DNA of 64,000 nt from positions 372,001 through 436,000 of the forward strand of contig NZ_ML769302.1 in the NCBI RefSeq assembly GCF_009720385.1. Direction: 5' to 3'. Positions 9,868-23,443 of this stretch are shown here, piece after piece (positions within the stretch are counted from its first letter, which is position 1; each line of letters starts with the position of its first letter). Under the pieces are notes generated by a model. The model worked only from the letters and a program-made list of their open reading frames with translations, was not told where the DNA came from and ran no database searches. The DNA comes from Catellatospora vulcania. GTDB lineage: Bacteria > Actinomycetota > Actinomycetes > Mycobacteriales > Micromonosporaceae. A program made the translations under genes and the position numbers.

Positions 9868-11169
9868 TCAGGAGCGGGCGTTGAGGCGCACCGTGTCACC
9901 CTCGGCGAGCCCGGAGGTGACCTCGACGTCGCCGTCGCCGCGCAGGCCGATGCCGATCGTGCGGGGCGTGCCGTCGGGGAGTTTCACCTCGCCGGTGGTG
10001 TCGCTGGTCACCCGGACCGCGGATTGGGGCAGCAGCAGGCCCTCGGCCCGGTCGAGCACCACGCCCGCGGTGGCGCTCTGCCCGATCAGCAGGCCCTCCG
10101 GCGTGCCGTCGAATGCCAGCAGCACGTGGTAGCGCACCAGGGTGCCGGTGGCCGTGCCGGTGGCGGCGACCTGGGCGATGGTCGCGGTGAGGGTCTCGTC
10201 GGGCCGGTTGGCCAGGGTCACCGTGGCCGGCTGGCCGACCGCCAGGCTCACCGCGTCGGCCTCGGCGAACTCGGCCTCGACCATCATCGTGGCGACCACG
10301 CCCAGCGTGATGAAGGTGCTGGTGCTCACCGCGTCCCCGGCCTTGCCGCCGACGCTGAGCACCTTCGCCCCCACGGGGGCCGTGATGGTGGTGCCGGCCA
10401 GGTCGCGCTCGGCTCTGGCCAGGTCGGCCCCGGCCTTGTTCACCGCGACCTCCGCGGAGTAGATCGCGTCCCCGCCACTGCCCCGCCCACCGGTCGCACC
10501 CCCGGAGCCGTTGGAGGAACCGCCGGACGAGCAGCCGGAGCCGGTGCTCGGTGCGGGCGTACGGGAGGGCGAGGCCGAGGGCTTCGGGGAGGCCGACGCC
10601 GAGGGTGTCGGGCTGCCCGTCGGCGTCGGCGACGTCCTGGCGGTAGCGGTCGCGGTGGTCGACGCGGCGGGAGGCGTCGTGGCCTGGTAGGTCAGCAGGA
10701 CGGCCGACCCGGCGGTGACCGCGTCCTGGCCTGTCGTGCCGTACGCCGCGCTGCGCGCCGACGTGCAGCCCGTCGCGGTGTCGTCCGTGGCGGCGGCTCG
10801 GGCGTCGACCAGGGCCTGCTCGGCCTCGGACAGCGCGTTGGCGGCGTCGTCGCGGGCCTCCTGCGCGTCGGCGTCGTCGATCGTCGCCAGATCCTGCCCG
10901 GCCACCACCTCGTCACCCGGCTTCACCAGTACCGAGGTCAGCGTGCCCGCGACGGAGAAGGCCAGCTCACGGCTCGCGACCGGGGACACCTTGCCCGATG
11001 CGGCGACGGACGAGGTGACCTCGCCCCGCTGCACCGCCGTCGTCGCCGCGGCCGCCGGGGCCGGGTCACCGCCCTGCACCGCGACCACCGTCACCACCGC
11101 GACGGCGACGAGCACCGCCGCGCCCGCGGCCACCCACCGGCGTCGCTTTCCGCGCACCACGAACGTCAT
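9868..11169 (-). CDS. HlyD-family efflux adaptor with disordered Ser/Thr/Pro insert
   Basis: 433 residues. Short basic N-terminus, one transmembrane helix (about 12-30), first lipoyl half (VLVKPGDEVVAGQDLATIDD), a coiled-coil start (ARDDAANALSEAEQALVDAR), then an unusual low-complexity insert (about 165-225: repeated TPT, SPTPSASASPKP, GSGCSSGG) before the second helix and return lipoyl half (GTTITAPVGAKV), and finally beta-barrel domains. No ABC genes follow; the next gene downstream is the response regulator, 129 bp away on the same strand. Divergent from a Cys-repeat lipoprotein. It may serve the MacB-like transporter at 3982-5921 or one elsewhere. Confidence 0.85.
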   Translation of the reverse strand: MTFVVRGKRRRWVAAGAAVLVAVAVVTVVAVQGGDPAPAAAATTAVQRGEVTSSVAASGKVSPVASRELAFSVAGTLTSVLVKPGDEVVAGQDLATIDDADAQEARDDAANALSEAEQALVDARAAATDDTATGCTSARSAAYGTTGQDAVTAGSAVLLTYQATTPPAASTTATATARTSPTPTGSPTPSASASPKPSASPSRTPAPSTGSGCSSGGSSNGSGGATGGRGSGGDAIYSAEVAVNKAGADLARAERDLAGTTITAPVGAKVLSVGGKAGDAVSTSTFITLGVVATMMVEAEFAEADAVSLAVGQPATVTLANRPDETLTATIAQVAATGTATGTLVRYHVLLAFDGTPEGLLIGQSATAGVVLDRAEGLLLPQSAVRVTSDTTGEVKLPDGTPRTIGIGLRGDGDVEVTSGLAEGDTVRLNARS

Positions 11170-11212
11170 GGCCGGGAGTCTCGCGGCCGTCGCTCGGTGA
11201 TCGCTTCAGCTC

Positions 11213-11228
11213 ACCTCGGAGCCACCTC
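11213..11228 (-). promoter_or_regulatory. GAGGT-N6-GAGGT tandem box in divergent promoter
   Basis: The minus strand reads GAGGT-GGCTCC-GAGGT with an 11-bp period, 44 bp upstream of the adaptor start (11169) and 86 bp upstream of the lipoprotein start (11314). A weaker plus-strand copy, GAGGT-GCGGTC-GAGCG, lies at 11254-11269. It matches the box at 7114-7129. Suggested target of the regulator at 9002-9739. Confidence 0.45.
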
Positions 11229-11313
11229 AAAGCCGCCACTCCCAGCCCATCCTGAGGTGCGGTCGAGCGAGCGCCGAGCCGGGGCGCGCAGGCTCGCGCA
11301 GGTGAAGACGCCG

Positions 11314-11886
11314 ATGAGACAGACCCGCGCCGCCCTCACCGCTGCCGTCGCGATCGCCGTGCTCGGCCTCGCCGCGGCCTGCGGTTCCGGCGACGACACC
11401 GCCGACCAGCCCGCCTCCGCCGGACAGACGAACGGGTTCGCCGCGTACGCCGCTTGCCTGAAGGAGCAGGGGATCACCTTGCCGGACAACTTCGGGCAGG
11501 GCGGTGGCAGACCGTCGGGCGCGCCGACGGCTCGCCCGACGAACCAGGCGACCGCCCGGCCGACCGTACGCCCCAGTGGGCAACCGGGAGGTTTCGGCGG
11601 TCCCGGCGGGGGTATGCGGGCACCGGACGGCGTGAGCGCCGAGAAATGGCAGCAGGCACAGCAGGCTTGCGTAGCGGTGCGCCCCAGCGGCGGACCCGGT
11701 GGAGGCTTCGGTGGCAACCGGGGCGACAACGGGGCCAACGCGGCGTACCGCAACTGCCTCGCTGAACGCGGTGTGGAGTTCACACCCGGGCAGCAGCTCG
11801 CGACCGCCGATCCGAAGGTGGCGGCGGCGATGCAGGCCTGTGCCGTGCTTCGCCCCACCGCCGCGCCGAGCCCGGCGGCGAGCTGA
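11314..11886 (+). CDS. Secreted lipoprotein with cysteine repeat and Gly/Pro-rich linkers
   Basis: 190 residues. Lipoprotein signal (MRQTR, hydrophobic core, LAAAC with Cys 23). The mature chain repeats the motif seen in the lipoprotein at 833-1357: AYAACLKEQGITLP ... QQACVAVRP and AYRNCLAERGVEFTP ... QACAVLRP, that is Cys, xxxxG[IV]xx, then a second Cys about 35-80 residues on. Between them are disordered stretches (TARPTNQATARPTVRP; GGFGGPGGG). ATG 11314 is chosen because the signal peptide starts there; GTG 11302 is possible. Divergent from the adaptor at 9868-11169. Function unknown; the shared context with the first lipoprotein suggests an accessory role in export or sensing. Confidence 0.75.
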   Translation: MRQTRAALTAAVAIAVLGLAAACGSGDDTADQPASAGQTNGFAAYAACLKEQGITLPDNFGQGGGRPSGAPTARPTNQATARPTVRPSGQPGGFGGPGGGMRAPDGVSAEKWQQAQQACVAVRPSGGPGGGFGGNRGDNGANAAYRNCLAERGVEFTPGQQLATADPKVAAAMQACAVLRPTAAPSPAAS

Positions 11887-11979
11887 CCGCATCTCCCGGC
11901 CCGCCGGGCTGGTGGACCGGAGCCGGTCTCGGCGGTGCTGTCCCCCCGTGCAGCACCGCCGGATCGGCTCCCCACAGAC

Positions 11980-12013
11980 GAAGGGCCCGCTCACCTGGGT
12001 GAGCGGGCCCTTC
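11980..12013. terminator. Bidirectional hairpin terminator
   Basis: Perfect 16-bp inverted arms, 11980-11995 (GAAGGGCCCGCTCACC) and 11998-12013, with a 2-nt loop, followed by TCTCT. Lies between the convergent lipoprotein and TetR genes. Confidence 0.85.
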
Positions 12014-12026
12014 TCTCAATGTGCTG

Positions 12027-12710
12027 TCACGCCGGAGGACGCCAGGCCACGCCGTGCATGAGCTGGTCCGCGCCGAGCCAGACGGCGTTCATCAGGCGGG
12101 TGGCCGTACGCCCGGGGTCTTCGTCAGGGTGGTCGGCGAGCCAGTCGGCGAGCGACTCGCTCGCGCCGACCAGGGTCAGCGCCATCGCGGTGATGTCGTC
12201 GGGTTTGACCTGGCGGCCCTCGTGGCGCAGCGCGGCGTCGAGGCGGTCGGTGATCACCTCGACGACCGACACCCGCATCGCCGCGACCTCGACCGAGAAC
12301 GGCTGCTGGGTGCGGGCCTGCCGGTAGAGCACCGACCAGCCGTCGCGGTGCGCGCCGACGAACTCGAAGAAACCTTTGAGCCCCTGCCACAGTTGCTGGT
12401 CCGGGGGGAGGGTGGGATCGGCCGCCGCGGCCAGGCCGCTGACCAGGCGCGCCGACTCGCGGCGCAGGCAGGCGATGAAGAGTTCCTCCTTGGTGCCCAG
12501 GTATGCGTACACCATCGGCTTGGACACGCCGGACAGTTCGGCGATCTCGTCCATGTTGGCGTGGTGAAATCCGCGGCGGGAGAACACCAGCACCGCGGCG
12601 TCGAGCATCTGCTGCTCGCGCTCCGCGCGCGGCACCCGGCCGCGCGGGGTGTCCCCGGCGCGCGGGGCAGGCGGCGTGTCGTCACCTGGAGGAAGCGGTC
12701 GGCTCTGCAC
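12027..12710 (-). CDS. TetR-family transcriptional regulator
   Basis: 227 residues from GTG 12710. The N-terminal HTH is clear (EREQQMLDAAVLVFSRRGF, then MDEIAELSGVSKPMVYAYLGTK at about 48-69); the C-terminal ligand domain has no recognisable signature. It is divergent from the SCP2 and acyl-CoA dehydrogenase genes, and the palindrome TTACGCACGAGTAA lies between them. A second TTAC-N6-GTAA palindrome precedes the acyl-CoA synthetase. The likely role is repression of a lipid or sterol catabolism regulon, released by an acyl-CoA (inference). Confidence 0.88.
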   Translation of the reverse strand: MQSRPLPPGDDTPPAPRAGDTPRGRVPRAEREQQMLDAAVLVFSRRGFHHANMDEIAELSGVSKPMVYAYLGTKEELFIACLRRESARLVSGLAAAADPTLPPDQQLWQGLKGFFEFVGAHRDGWSVLYRQARTQQPFSVEVAAMRVSVVEVITDRLDAALRHEGRQVKPDDITAMALTLVGASESLADWLADHPDEDPGRTATRLMNAVWLGADQLMHGVAWRPPA

Positions 12711-12739
12711 CTTGCCAGCCTACCTACTCCGTCGTAAGG

Positions 12740-12753
12740 TTACGCACGAGTAA
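12740..12753. promoter_or_regulatory. TTAC-N6-GTAA palindrome, TetR operator candidate
   Basis: TTACGCACGAGTAA, with outer arms TTAC/GTAA, in the 67-bp gap between the TetR start (12710) and the SCP2 start (12778). It matches TTACCGCTCAGTAA at 14755-14768. The GGAGGA ribosome site for the SCP2 gene lies at 12768-12773, so the palindrome sits where a repressor would block transcription. Confidence 0.55.
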
Positions 12754-12777
12754 GTTTCAATGGTTATGGAGGACATC

Positions 12778-13230
12778 ATGGCCGACTTCGACCTGTCTGA
12801 CTTCAGCTCTCTCGACCCGGCGCAGTTCGCGTCGCTGGTCAAGAACGCGTCTGACGCCCAGCTGAACGAGGTGCTCAGCGGCGATACGCGGACGAAGGTG
12901 CTGGACGAGATCTTCCGCCGCATGCCCGGCCTGTTCCGGCCGGAGCGCGCCGGCAACACCGAGGCGGTCATCCACTGGATCATCACGGGCGCCGCCGACG
13001 GCGGTTCGGACACCTACGAGCTGGTCATCGCCAACGGCGCGTGCACCCTCTCGGAGACCCCGTCCCACGAGCCCAAGCTCGCCGTGACGGTCGGTCCCGC
13101 CGACTTCCTCAAGGTCGTCTCCGGCAACGGCAACCCCGTCATGATGTTCATGACCGGCAAGCTGAAGGCCAAGGGCGACCTGGCACTGGCGGCCAACATC
13201 GCCAACCTCTTCAACATCCCCAAGGCCTGA
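12778..13230 (+). CDS. SCP2 sterol/lipid-transfer domain protein
   Basis: 150 residues from ATG 12778, chosen because GGAGGA at 12768-12773 is spaced for it; upstream ATGs at 12760 and 12766 lack a site. The core (about 55-150) resembles the SCP2 fold: AVIHWIITGAADGGSDTYEL, then the beta strand CTLSETPSHEPKLAVTVG, then the amphipathic helix DFLKVVSGNGNPVMMF and MTGKLKAKGDLALA. The short N-terminal helix LNEVLSGDTRTKVLDEIF may be a dimer or membrane-facing lid. The protein probably presents a lipid or acyl-CoA to the dehydrogenase encoded 50 bp downstream. Confidence 0.85.
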   Translation: MADFDLSDFSSLDPAQFASLVKNASDAQLNEVLSGDTRTKVLDEIFRRMPGLFRPERAGNTEAVIHWIITGAADGGSDTYELVIANGACTLSETPSHEPKLAVTVGPADFLKVVSGNGNPVMMFMTGKLKAKGDLALAANIANLFNIPKA

Positions 13231-13280
13231 CCCATGACCACCCCCCTCAGGTGGACCGCCCCGGAGCCGGGGGCGTGAGC

Positions 13281-14492
<1,212 letters not shown>

Positions 14493-14530
14493 CAGCACCC
14501 GGCTCGTCGCGGGCGGCCGGCGGAGGCCCG

Positions 14531-14582
14531 CTGCGGCAGGCGGCTGCGGCGGGCGGCTGCGGCGGGCGGCTGCGGCGGGCGG
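14531..14582. repeat. 13-bp tandem repeat, four copies
   Basis: The unit CTGCGGCGGGCGG repeats four times head to tail (first copy CTGCGGCAGGCGG), just after the acyl-CoA dehydrogenase stop. Non-coding; possibly a slippage-prone tract. The rest of the 14493-14810 gap holds the hairpin at 14602-14672 and the operator at 14755-14768. Confidence 0.7.
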
Positions 14583-14601
14583 CTCGCGCGCTCGGCTTGC
14601 C

Positions 14602-14672
14602 GCGAAGATCGCTGTTTGCGGTCGGAAAGTGCGGTCAGACCGCAGGTTCTGACCGCAAACAGCGATCTTCGC
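14602..14672. repeat. GATC-type long hairpin element (GATCGCTGTTT subfamily)
   Basis: Arms 14602-14623 and 14651-14672 are perfect 22-bp inverted repeats containing GATCGCTGTTTGCGGTC. It lies 110 bp after the acyl-CoA dehydrogenase stop and before the synthetase promoter. Related arms occur at 27219, 48471 and (more weakly) 48630. Probably acts as a terminator between the two genes. Confidence 0.75.
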
Positions 14673-14754
14673 AGCGAACAGCGGTCTTCGCCGCCGCCAT
14701 CACGGAAACATAGACGGTGGTCCACTCAGGTGGGCCGCCGTCTTCACATTTTAG

Positions 14755-14768
14755 TTACCGCTCAGTAA
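14755..14768. promoter_or_regulatory. TTAC-N6-GTAA palindrome upstream of acyl-CoA synthetase
   Basis: TTACCGCTCAGTAA, 42 bp upstream of the GTG start at 14811, in a relatively AT-rich patch (CACATTTTAGTTACC). Same outer arms and spacing as the palindrome in the TetR/SCP2 promoter at 12740-12753, suggesting shared TetR control. Confidence 0.5.
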
Positions 14769-14810
14769 TATCCGGGTAACCCTGGCGATCGAACGAGAGG
14801 CCTCACCGTC

Positions 14811-16376
14811 GTGGACCTGCTCTTCATTGTCCGTACCCTGGCCCGCCGCGGGCTGCTCAGCCCCGGCAGCCCGACCCGCGTCGCCGACCAGCTCAACACC
14901 CTGCGCCGGTGGGGCTTCACGCTCGCAGGCGAGCTGCGTGCCGCCGAGGCACGCGACCCGCACCGTCCCGCCGTCATCGACGAGCACCGTGGGGCGATCA
15001 CCTACCGCCAGCTCCTGCACCGCGCCCAGCGCCTGGCCGTCGCGCTCGGCGGCACCCGGGGCGTCGCGCCCGGCGTACGCGTCGGGCTGATGTGCCGCAA
15101 CCACGTCGGCCTGATCGAGGCCATGGTCGCCTGCTCCCTGCTCGGCGCGGACGCTGTCCTGGTCAACACGGCCCTGTCCGCGCCGCAGCTCACCGCCGTG
15201 GCCGAGCAGCAGCAGCTGCGCCTGCTCATCCACGACCGCGAGTTCGCGCCGGTCGCCGCGGCCGTGCCGTGCGAGCGGCTCGACGAGTCCAGCGTCGACG
15301 CGCTGCTCGCCGAGACCCCACCGCAGGGGCGCTGGTCCGAGGTCAGCCGGGCGGGCCGCACCATCGTGCTCACCTCGGGCACCACCGGCGCGCCCAAGGG
15401 CGCCCGGCGACCCACCCCGCCGGGCTTCGGCCCGCTGGTCTCGATCATCGACCGCATCCCGCTGAACGTCGGCGAGCGCATCCTGATCTCCGCGCCCCTC
15501 TTCCACACCTGGGGGTACGCCGCCCTGCAGCTCTCCCTGGCCATGCGGGCCACGGTGGTGCTCCAGCGCCGGTTCGACCCGATGGCCACCGCGCACGCCG
15601 TGGACGTGCACGGCTGCACCGCCCTGTTCGCGGTTCCGGTGATGCTGCAGCGGCTGGTCGAGGCGGGGGCCGTGCCCGCGAAGCCGCCGCGCATCGTCGC
15701 CGTCAGCGGATCGGCCCTGCCCGGCGGCCTGGCGACCCGGTTCATGGACACCTGGGGCGACTGCCTCTACAACCTGTACGGCTCCACCGAGGCGTCCTGG
15801 GCGTCCATCGCCACCCCCGCCGACCTGCGCCTGGACCCGGGCACGGCGGGCCGCCCGCCGCACGGCACCCGGATCGCGATCCTCGACCCGACCGGGCTGC
15901 CCGTGGCCCGCGGCCGGATAGGCGAGATCCACGTCGGCAACGAGATGCTGTTCGAGGGGTACACCCGCGGCCCCGGCGCACCGCCGCCGACCGGCGACCG
16001 CCCCGACGGCATGCTCGGCACCGGCGACCTGGGCCACCTCGACGCCGAAGGCCTGCTCTACGTCGACGGCCGCGCCGACGACATGGTCGTCTCCGGCGGC
16101 GAGAACGTCTTCCCCCGCCCCGTCGAGGAACTGCTCACCCAGCTACCGCAGGTCCGCGAGGCAGCCGTGATCGGCGTCCCCGACCCCGAGTACGGCCAGC
16201 GCCTCGCCGCGTACCTGGTCCTGCACCCCGGCCAGCACCTCGACACCGACGAGGTACGCGAGTACGTCCGCCACTACCTGGCCCGCTTCAGCGTCCCCCG
16301 CGAAGTCCACTTCGTCCCCGAACTCCCCCGCACCGCCACCGGCAAAGTCATCCCCCGCCTCCTCCGCACCATGTGA
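14811..16376 (+). CDS. Acyl-CoA synthetase (AMP-dependent ligase, FadD type)
   Basis: 521 residues from GTG 14811. P-loop for AMP binding TIVLTSGTTGAPKGA (about 184-198), motif YGSTEAS (about 323-329), the GDLGHLDAEGLLYVDGR hinge and SGGENVFPRPVEE, and the C-terminal catalytic lysine in TATGKVIPR. This is the full ANL-superfamily signature, activating a carboxylic acid to its CoA thioester through an acyl-adenylate. It probably feeds the acyl-CoA dehydrogenase upstream. A terminator follows at 16383-16426. Confidence 0.93.
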   Translation: MDLLFIVRTLARRGLLSPGSPTRVADQLNTLRRWGFTLAGELRAAEARDPHRPAVIDEHRGAITYRQLLHRAQRLAVALGGTRGVAPGVRVGLMCRNHVGLIEAMVACSLLGADAVLVNTALSAPQLTAVAEQQQLRLLIHDREFAPVAAAVPCERLDESSVDALLAETPPQGRWSEVSRAGRTIVLTSGTTGAPKGARRPTPPGFGPLVSIIDRIPLNVGERILISAPLFHTWGYAALQLSLAMRATVVLQRRFDPMATAHAVDVHGCTALFAVPVMLQRLVEAGAVPAKPPRIVAVSGSALPGGLATRFMDTWGDCLYNLYGSTEASWASIATPADLRLDPGTAGRPPHGTRIAILDPTGLPVARGRIGEIHVGNEMLFEGYTRGPGAPPPTGDRPDGMLGTGDLGHLDAEGLLYVDGRADDMVVSGGENVFPRPVEELLTQLPQVREAAVIGVPDPEYGQRLAAYLVLHPGQHLDTDEVREYVRHYLARFSVPREVHFVPELPRTATGKVIPRLLRTM

Positions 16377-16382
16377 GCAAAG

Positions 16383-16426
16383 CAAGGGCACCTTCACAAC
16401 GCTATGCGTTGTAGAAGGTGCCCTTG
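16383..16426. terminator. Hairpin terminator after acyl-CoA synthetase
   Basis: Arms 16383-16395 (CAAGGGCACCTTC) and 16414-16426 pair perfectly, with an inner stem ACAACGC/GCGTTGT. Lies between convergent genes (synthetase on plus, purD on minus) and is followed by TTAAC on the plus side. Confidence 0.8.
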
Positions 16427-16569
16427 TTAACGGTCTATCCGCGTTTCCACTGGTCAGCTCGCTGCGTGGATCACTATCTCGTGCGGCTGCCCGCCGCGCA
16501 CCGGCGCGTCACGGCCGCACCGCAAGCCGAACCGCAGGCCGAACCGCAGGCCGCGGCCGCGCACCGGCG

Positions 16570-17817
16570 TCAGCGCCAGGGGGAGACGACCCGGCCCTCC
16601 TCGGCCGCCAGGGCGATGTCGGTGCGGAACTGGCCGCCCGCCAGCTCCACGTGCGACACCAGCTCGTACGCCGCCGCCCGCGCCGCGTGCAGGTCGTGCC
16701 CCGTCGCCGTCGCGCAGAGCACCCGGCCGCCGGCCGAACGCAGCACGCCGTCCGCGTCTCGCTTCGTGCCCGCGTGGATCAGCCCGGCCGCGCCGGTGAT
16801 CTCGTCCCCGGTACGCGCGCTCGCCGGATACCCGGCGCTCGCCAGCACCACGGTCACCGAGAAGGCATCCTTCCACTGCAGCTCGGGGTGGCCGGCCAGC
16901 TCGCCGGTGGCCGCCGCGTACAGCAGGCCGCCCAGCGGGGTGTCCAGCAGCGCCAGCACCGACTGCGTCTCCGGGTCGCCGAAGCGCGCGTTGAACTCGA
17001 TCACCTTCGGGCCGCCCTCGGTGATCGCCAGGCCGATGTAGAGCAGGCCGGAGAACGGGGTGCCCGCGTCGCGCATCTGCTGCAGCGTCGGGTGGGCTAC
17101 GGTGGCCATGACGTGGTCGACCAGGTTCGGCGGGGCCCACGGCAGGGGTGCGTACGCCCCCATGCCGCCGGTGTTCGGCCCTGCGTCGCCGTCGAAGATG
17201 CGCTTGAAGTCCTGCGCGGGCAGCAGCGGCACCGCGGTCACACCGTCGGTGACCACGAACAGCGACACCTCGGGCCCGTCGAGGTACTCCTCGATGACCA
17301 CGCGGCCGCACTCGGCGGCGTGGGCCAGCGCGGCGGCACGGTCATCGGTGACGACGACACCCTTGCCCGCGGCCAGGCCGTCGTTCTTCACCACGTACGG
17401 CGCGCCGAAGGTGTCCAGCGCCCGCGCCGCCTCCTGCGCCGTGCCGCACGTGAAGGCACGTGCTGTCGGCACCTTGGCAGCGGTCATGACCTGCTTCGCG
17501 AAGTCCTTGGACCCCTCCAGCTGCGCCGCGCTGCCGGACGGTCCGAAACACGGGATGCCCTTGGCCCGCACCGCGTCGGCGACCCCCGCCACCAGCGGCG
17601 CCTCGGGCCCCACAACGACCAGGTCGGCTTCGACGTCCACCGCGAGCCCGGCCACGGCCTCGGGCGACAGGATGTCCACATCCCGCTGCTCCGACGCCAC
17701 CTCCGCGATCCCCGGACTCCCCGGCGCCGCGATCACGGCGCTGACCCCCGGATCCCGCGCCAACCCCAGCACCAGGGCGTGCTCCCGCCCCCCACCACCG
17801 ATCACGAGTACCCGCAC
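16570..17817 (-). CDS. purD: Phosphoribosylamine-glycine ligase
   Basis: 415 residues, standard length. N domain starts MRVLVIGGGGREHAL; GPEAPLVAG and GPSGSAAQLEGSKDFAK are hallmark motifs; ATP-grasp region VVKNDGLAAGKGVVV; NTGGMGAYAP; metal-binding FNARFGDPETQ. Catalyses the second step of purine biosynthesis (5-phosphoribosylamine plus glycine plus ATP gives GAR). In the same region and orientation as purA, but separated from it by one unrelated gene and two related hairpins. Confidence 0.97.
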   Translation of the reverse strand: MRVLVIGGGGREHALVLGLARDPGVSAVIAAPGSPGIAEVASEQRDVDILSPEAVAGLAVDVEADLVVVGPEAPLVAGVADAVRAKGIPCFGPSGSAAQLEGSKDFAKQVMTAAKVPTARAFTCGTAQEAARALDTFGAPYVVKNDGLAAGKGVVVTDDRAAALAHAAECGRVVIEEYLDGPEVSLFVVTDGVTAVPLLPAQDFKRIFDGDAGPNTGGMGAYAPLPWAPPNLVDHVMATVAHPTLQQMRDAGTPFSGLLYIGLAITEGGPKVIEFNARFGDPETQSVLALLDTPLGGLLYAAATGELAGHPELQWKDAFSVTVVLASAGYPASARTGDEITGAAGLIHAGTKRDADGVLRSAGGRVLCATATGHDLHAARAAAYELVSHVELAGGQFRTDIALAAEEGRVVSPWR

Positions 17818-17837
17818 GCCCCCACCCTACCCTCCCC

Positions 17838-17898
17838 GTTGATCATGAACTTATGGCACGGGTCGACGGCGATTCATGTCCACAACTTCATGATCAAC
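17838..17898. repeat. GATC-type hairpin element (TTGATCATGAA subfamily)
   Basis: Inverted arms GTTGATCATGAACTTATGG and GTCCACAACTTCATGATCAAC (imperfect) at 17838-17898, between the purD start and the 3' end of the AbiEi-like gene. Its left arm is identical over 20 bases (TTGATCATGAACTTATGGCA) to the element at 19006-19064 on the other side of that gene. Confidence 0.75.
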
Positions 17899-17984
17899 TA
17901 GCTAGCCGGCTCTCCGGCAAGGGCATGACGGGCCAGCCGTAGGTCGCCGTCAGCGGTCCGGTCGCCGTCAGCGGTCCGGTCGCG

Positions 17985-18926
17985 TCAGCCGGCCCGGTCG
18001 GCATCAACCGGCTCGGTCAAAGCGAGGGCGCGGCGGACGGTTCGGGGGATGAGGTGCGGGTCCTGGGTGTCGGGCCAGGTGAAGCGGATGATGCGGTAGC
18101 CGGCGTTGACCAGGGCGTTCTGGCGCTCACGGTCGCGGAACACGGCGTCGGGGCGGTCGTGCACCTCGCCGCCGTCGGCCTCGCCGATCAGCCGCGCCGC
18201 GCGCCAGAGCATGTCTACGCGGGCGAGCACGCGGCCGGACGCGTCGGGGATCACCGCCTGCAACTCGTCGGGCGGCACTCCCGCGTCAGCGCAGCGCAGG
18301 CGCGCCCGCGTTTCCAGCGGCGACTCCGCCCGCCCATCCGCCTGCTCGATCCAGCCGCGCGCCTTCGTGGCGCCACGCCGACCGAACATGAGCCGCGGCA
18401 GCTCCGCGAGGTCGTCCTCGGAGAGCAATCCCTGGTGGAGCGCCGAGTCGAGCACCGACACCGCGGCCAGGCGGTCGAGTTTGAGAAGCAGATCCGCGAC
18501 GGTACGCCGCACCGTGGTCACCGCGATGCCGTCGACCACGGTCACCTCCCCGGCGGCGAGAGTGAGCTGATGCGGCACCACCGTCGCCTCGGCCGACCGG
18601 CGCGGCACCGCCAGCTTGCCCGGCAGGCTGACGTGCAGGCGGGTCTGCGGCCGCAACCCGTGCAACCCGTGCACGACGGCCGCGCTCTCCAGCACCGCGA
18701 CGGCGTTCGGACCGCCGGTCAGCACGGCGGCCCGCACCAGCGCCTTCGGCGAGTCCGGCTGACCGCGCATGTCGGCGTCCACCAGGTAGACGCCCCGGCT
18801 CAACGTCCGCCATACCCCCTGCCGGAGGAACCTCTTGACAGAGGCGGTGGATAACTCCAGGTCGCGGCACTGGGCCGCGGTGATCAGACCGTCCTGCCGC
18901 TCGGCAAGTCGTTGCACAGCAAGCAC
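17985..18926 (-). CDS. AbiEi-like N-terminal domain plus DUF559-like (Vsr-fold) protein
   Basis: 313 residues from GTG 18926. N-terminal 55 residues match an AbiEi-type winged helix (QDGLITAAQCRDLELSTASVKRFLRQG followed by RGVYLVD). The middle (about 65-175) is the conserved AbiEi/CHP body (AVAVLESAAVVHGLHGL, VRRTVADLL). The C-terminus (about 235-300) looks like DUF559/very-short-patch-repair nuclease fold: ARVDMLWRAARLIGEADG, RERQNALVNAGYRIIRFTW. Actinobacteria hold many such single genes annotated as type IV antitoxin-like, usually without an AbiEii toxin, and none is seen here. DNA-binding or nuclease roles are inference. The gene is flanked by two matching hairpins, so it may have arrived as a cassette between purD and purA. 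Confidence 0.7.
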   Translation of the reverse strand: MLAVQRLAERQDGLITAAQCRDLELSTASVKRFLRQGVWRTLSRGVYLVDADMRGQPDSPKALVRAAVLTGGPNAVAVLESAAVVHGLHGLRPQTRLHVSLPGKLAVPRRSAEATVVPHQLTLAAGEVTVVDGIAVTTVRRTVADLLLKLDRLAAVSVLDSALHQGLLSEDDLAELPRLMFGRRGATKARGWIEQADGRAESPLETRARLRCADAGVPPDELQAVIPDASGRVLARVDMLWRAARLIGEADGGEVHDRPDAVFRDRERQNALVNAGYRIIRFTWPDTQDPHLIPRTVRRALALTEPVDADRAG

Positions 18927-19005
18927 ATCCGACAGCCTGAGCCGCCCCTGCCCAGCTCACAACCCCTGTGGACAACGCCTGTGGACAACCAGGACGACGC
19001 CCGCC

Positions 19006-19064
19006 TTGATCATGAACTTATGGCAGCGACACACCGTCGAGCCGTGCCATAAGTTCATGATCAA
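19006..19064. repeat. GATC-type hairpin element (TTGATCATGAA subfamily, perfect arms)
   Basis: Arms 19006-19025 (TTGATCATGAACTTATGGCA) and 19045-19064 are perfect 20-bp inverted repeats around a 19-nt centre. It lies just past the purA stop (19077, minus strand), where it would terminate purA transcripts, and upstream of the AbiEi-like gene. Confidence 0.8.
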
Positions 19065-19076
19065 CCAGAAAGGGCG

Positions 19077-23351
<4,275 letters not shown>

Positions 23352-23443
23352 ACCGGACCTGCCCGTAAGCCCCTGGTGAAACGGTCACGAGGGCCGGCGC
23401 CGCCTCGATATGGTGGCACCGCGCCTCGTGATCGGAAGTGGTG

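Noticed and set aside
13234-13278. A 14-codon frame (MTTPLRWTAPEPGA) before the acyl-CoA dehydrogenase
   Set aside because: Short, no ribosome site of its own or conservation signal visible; could be a leader but I cannot support it.
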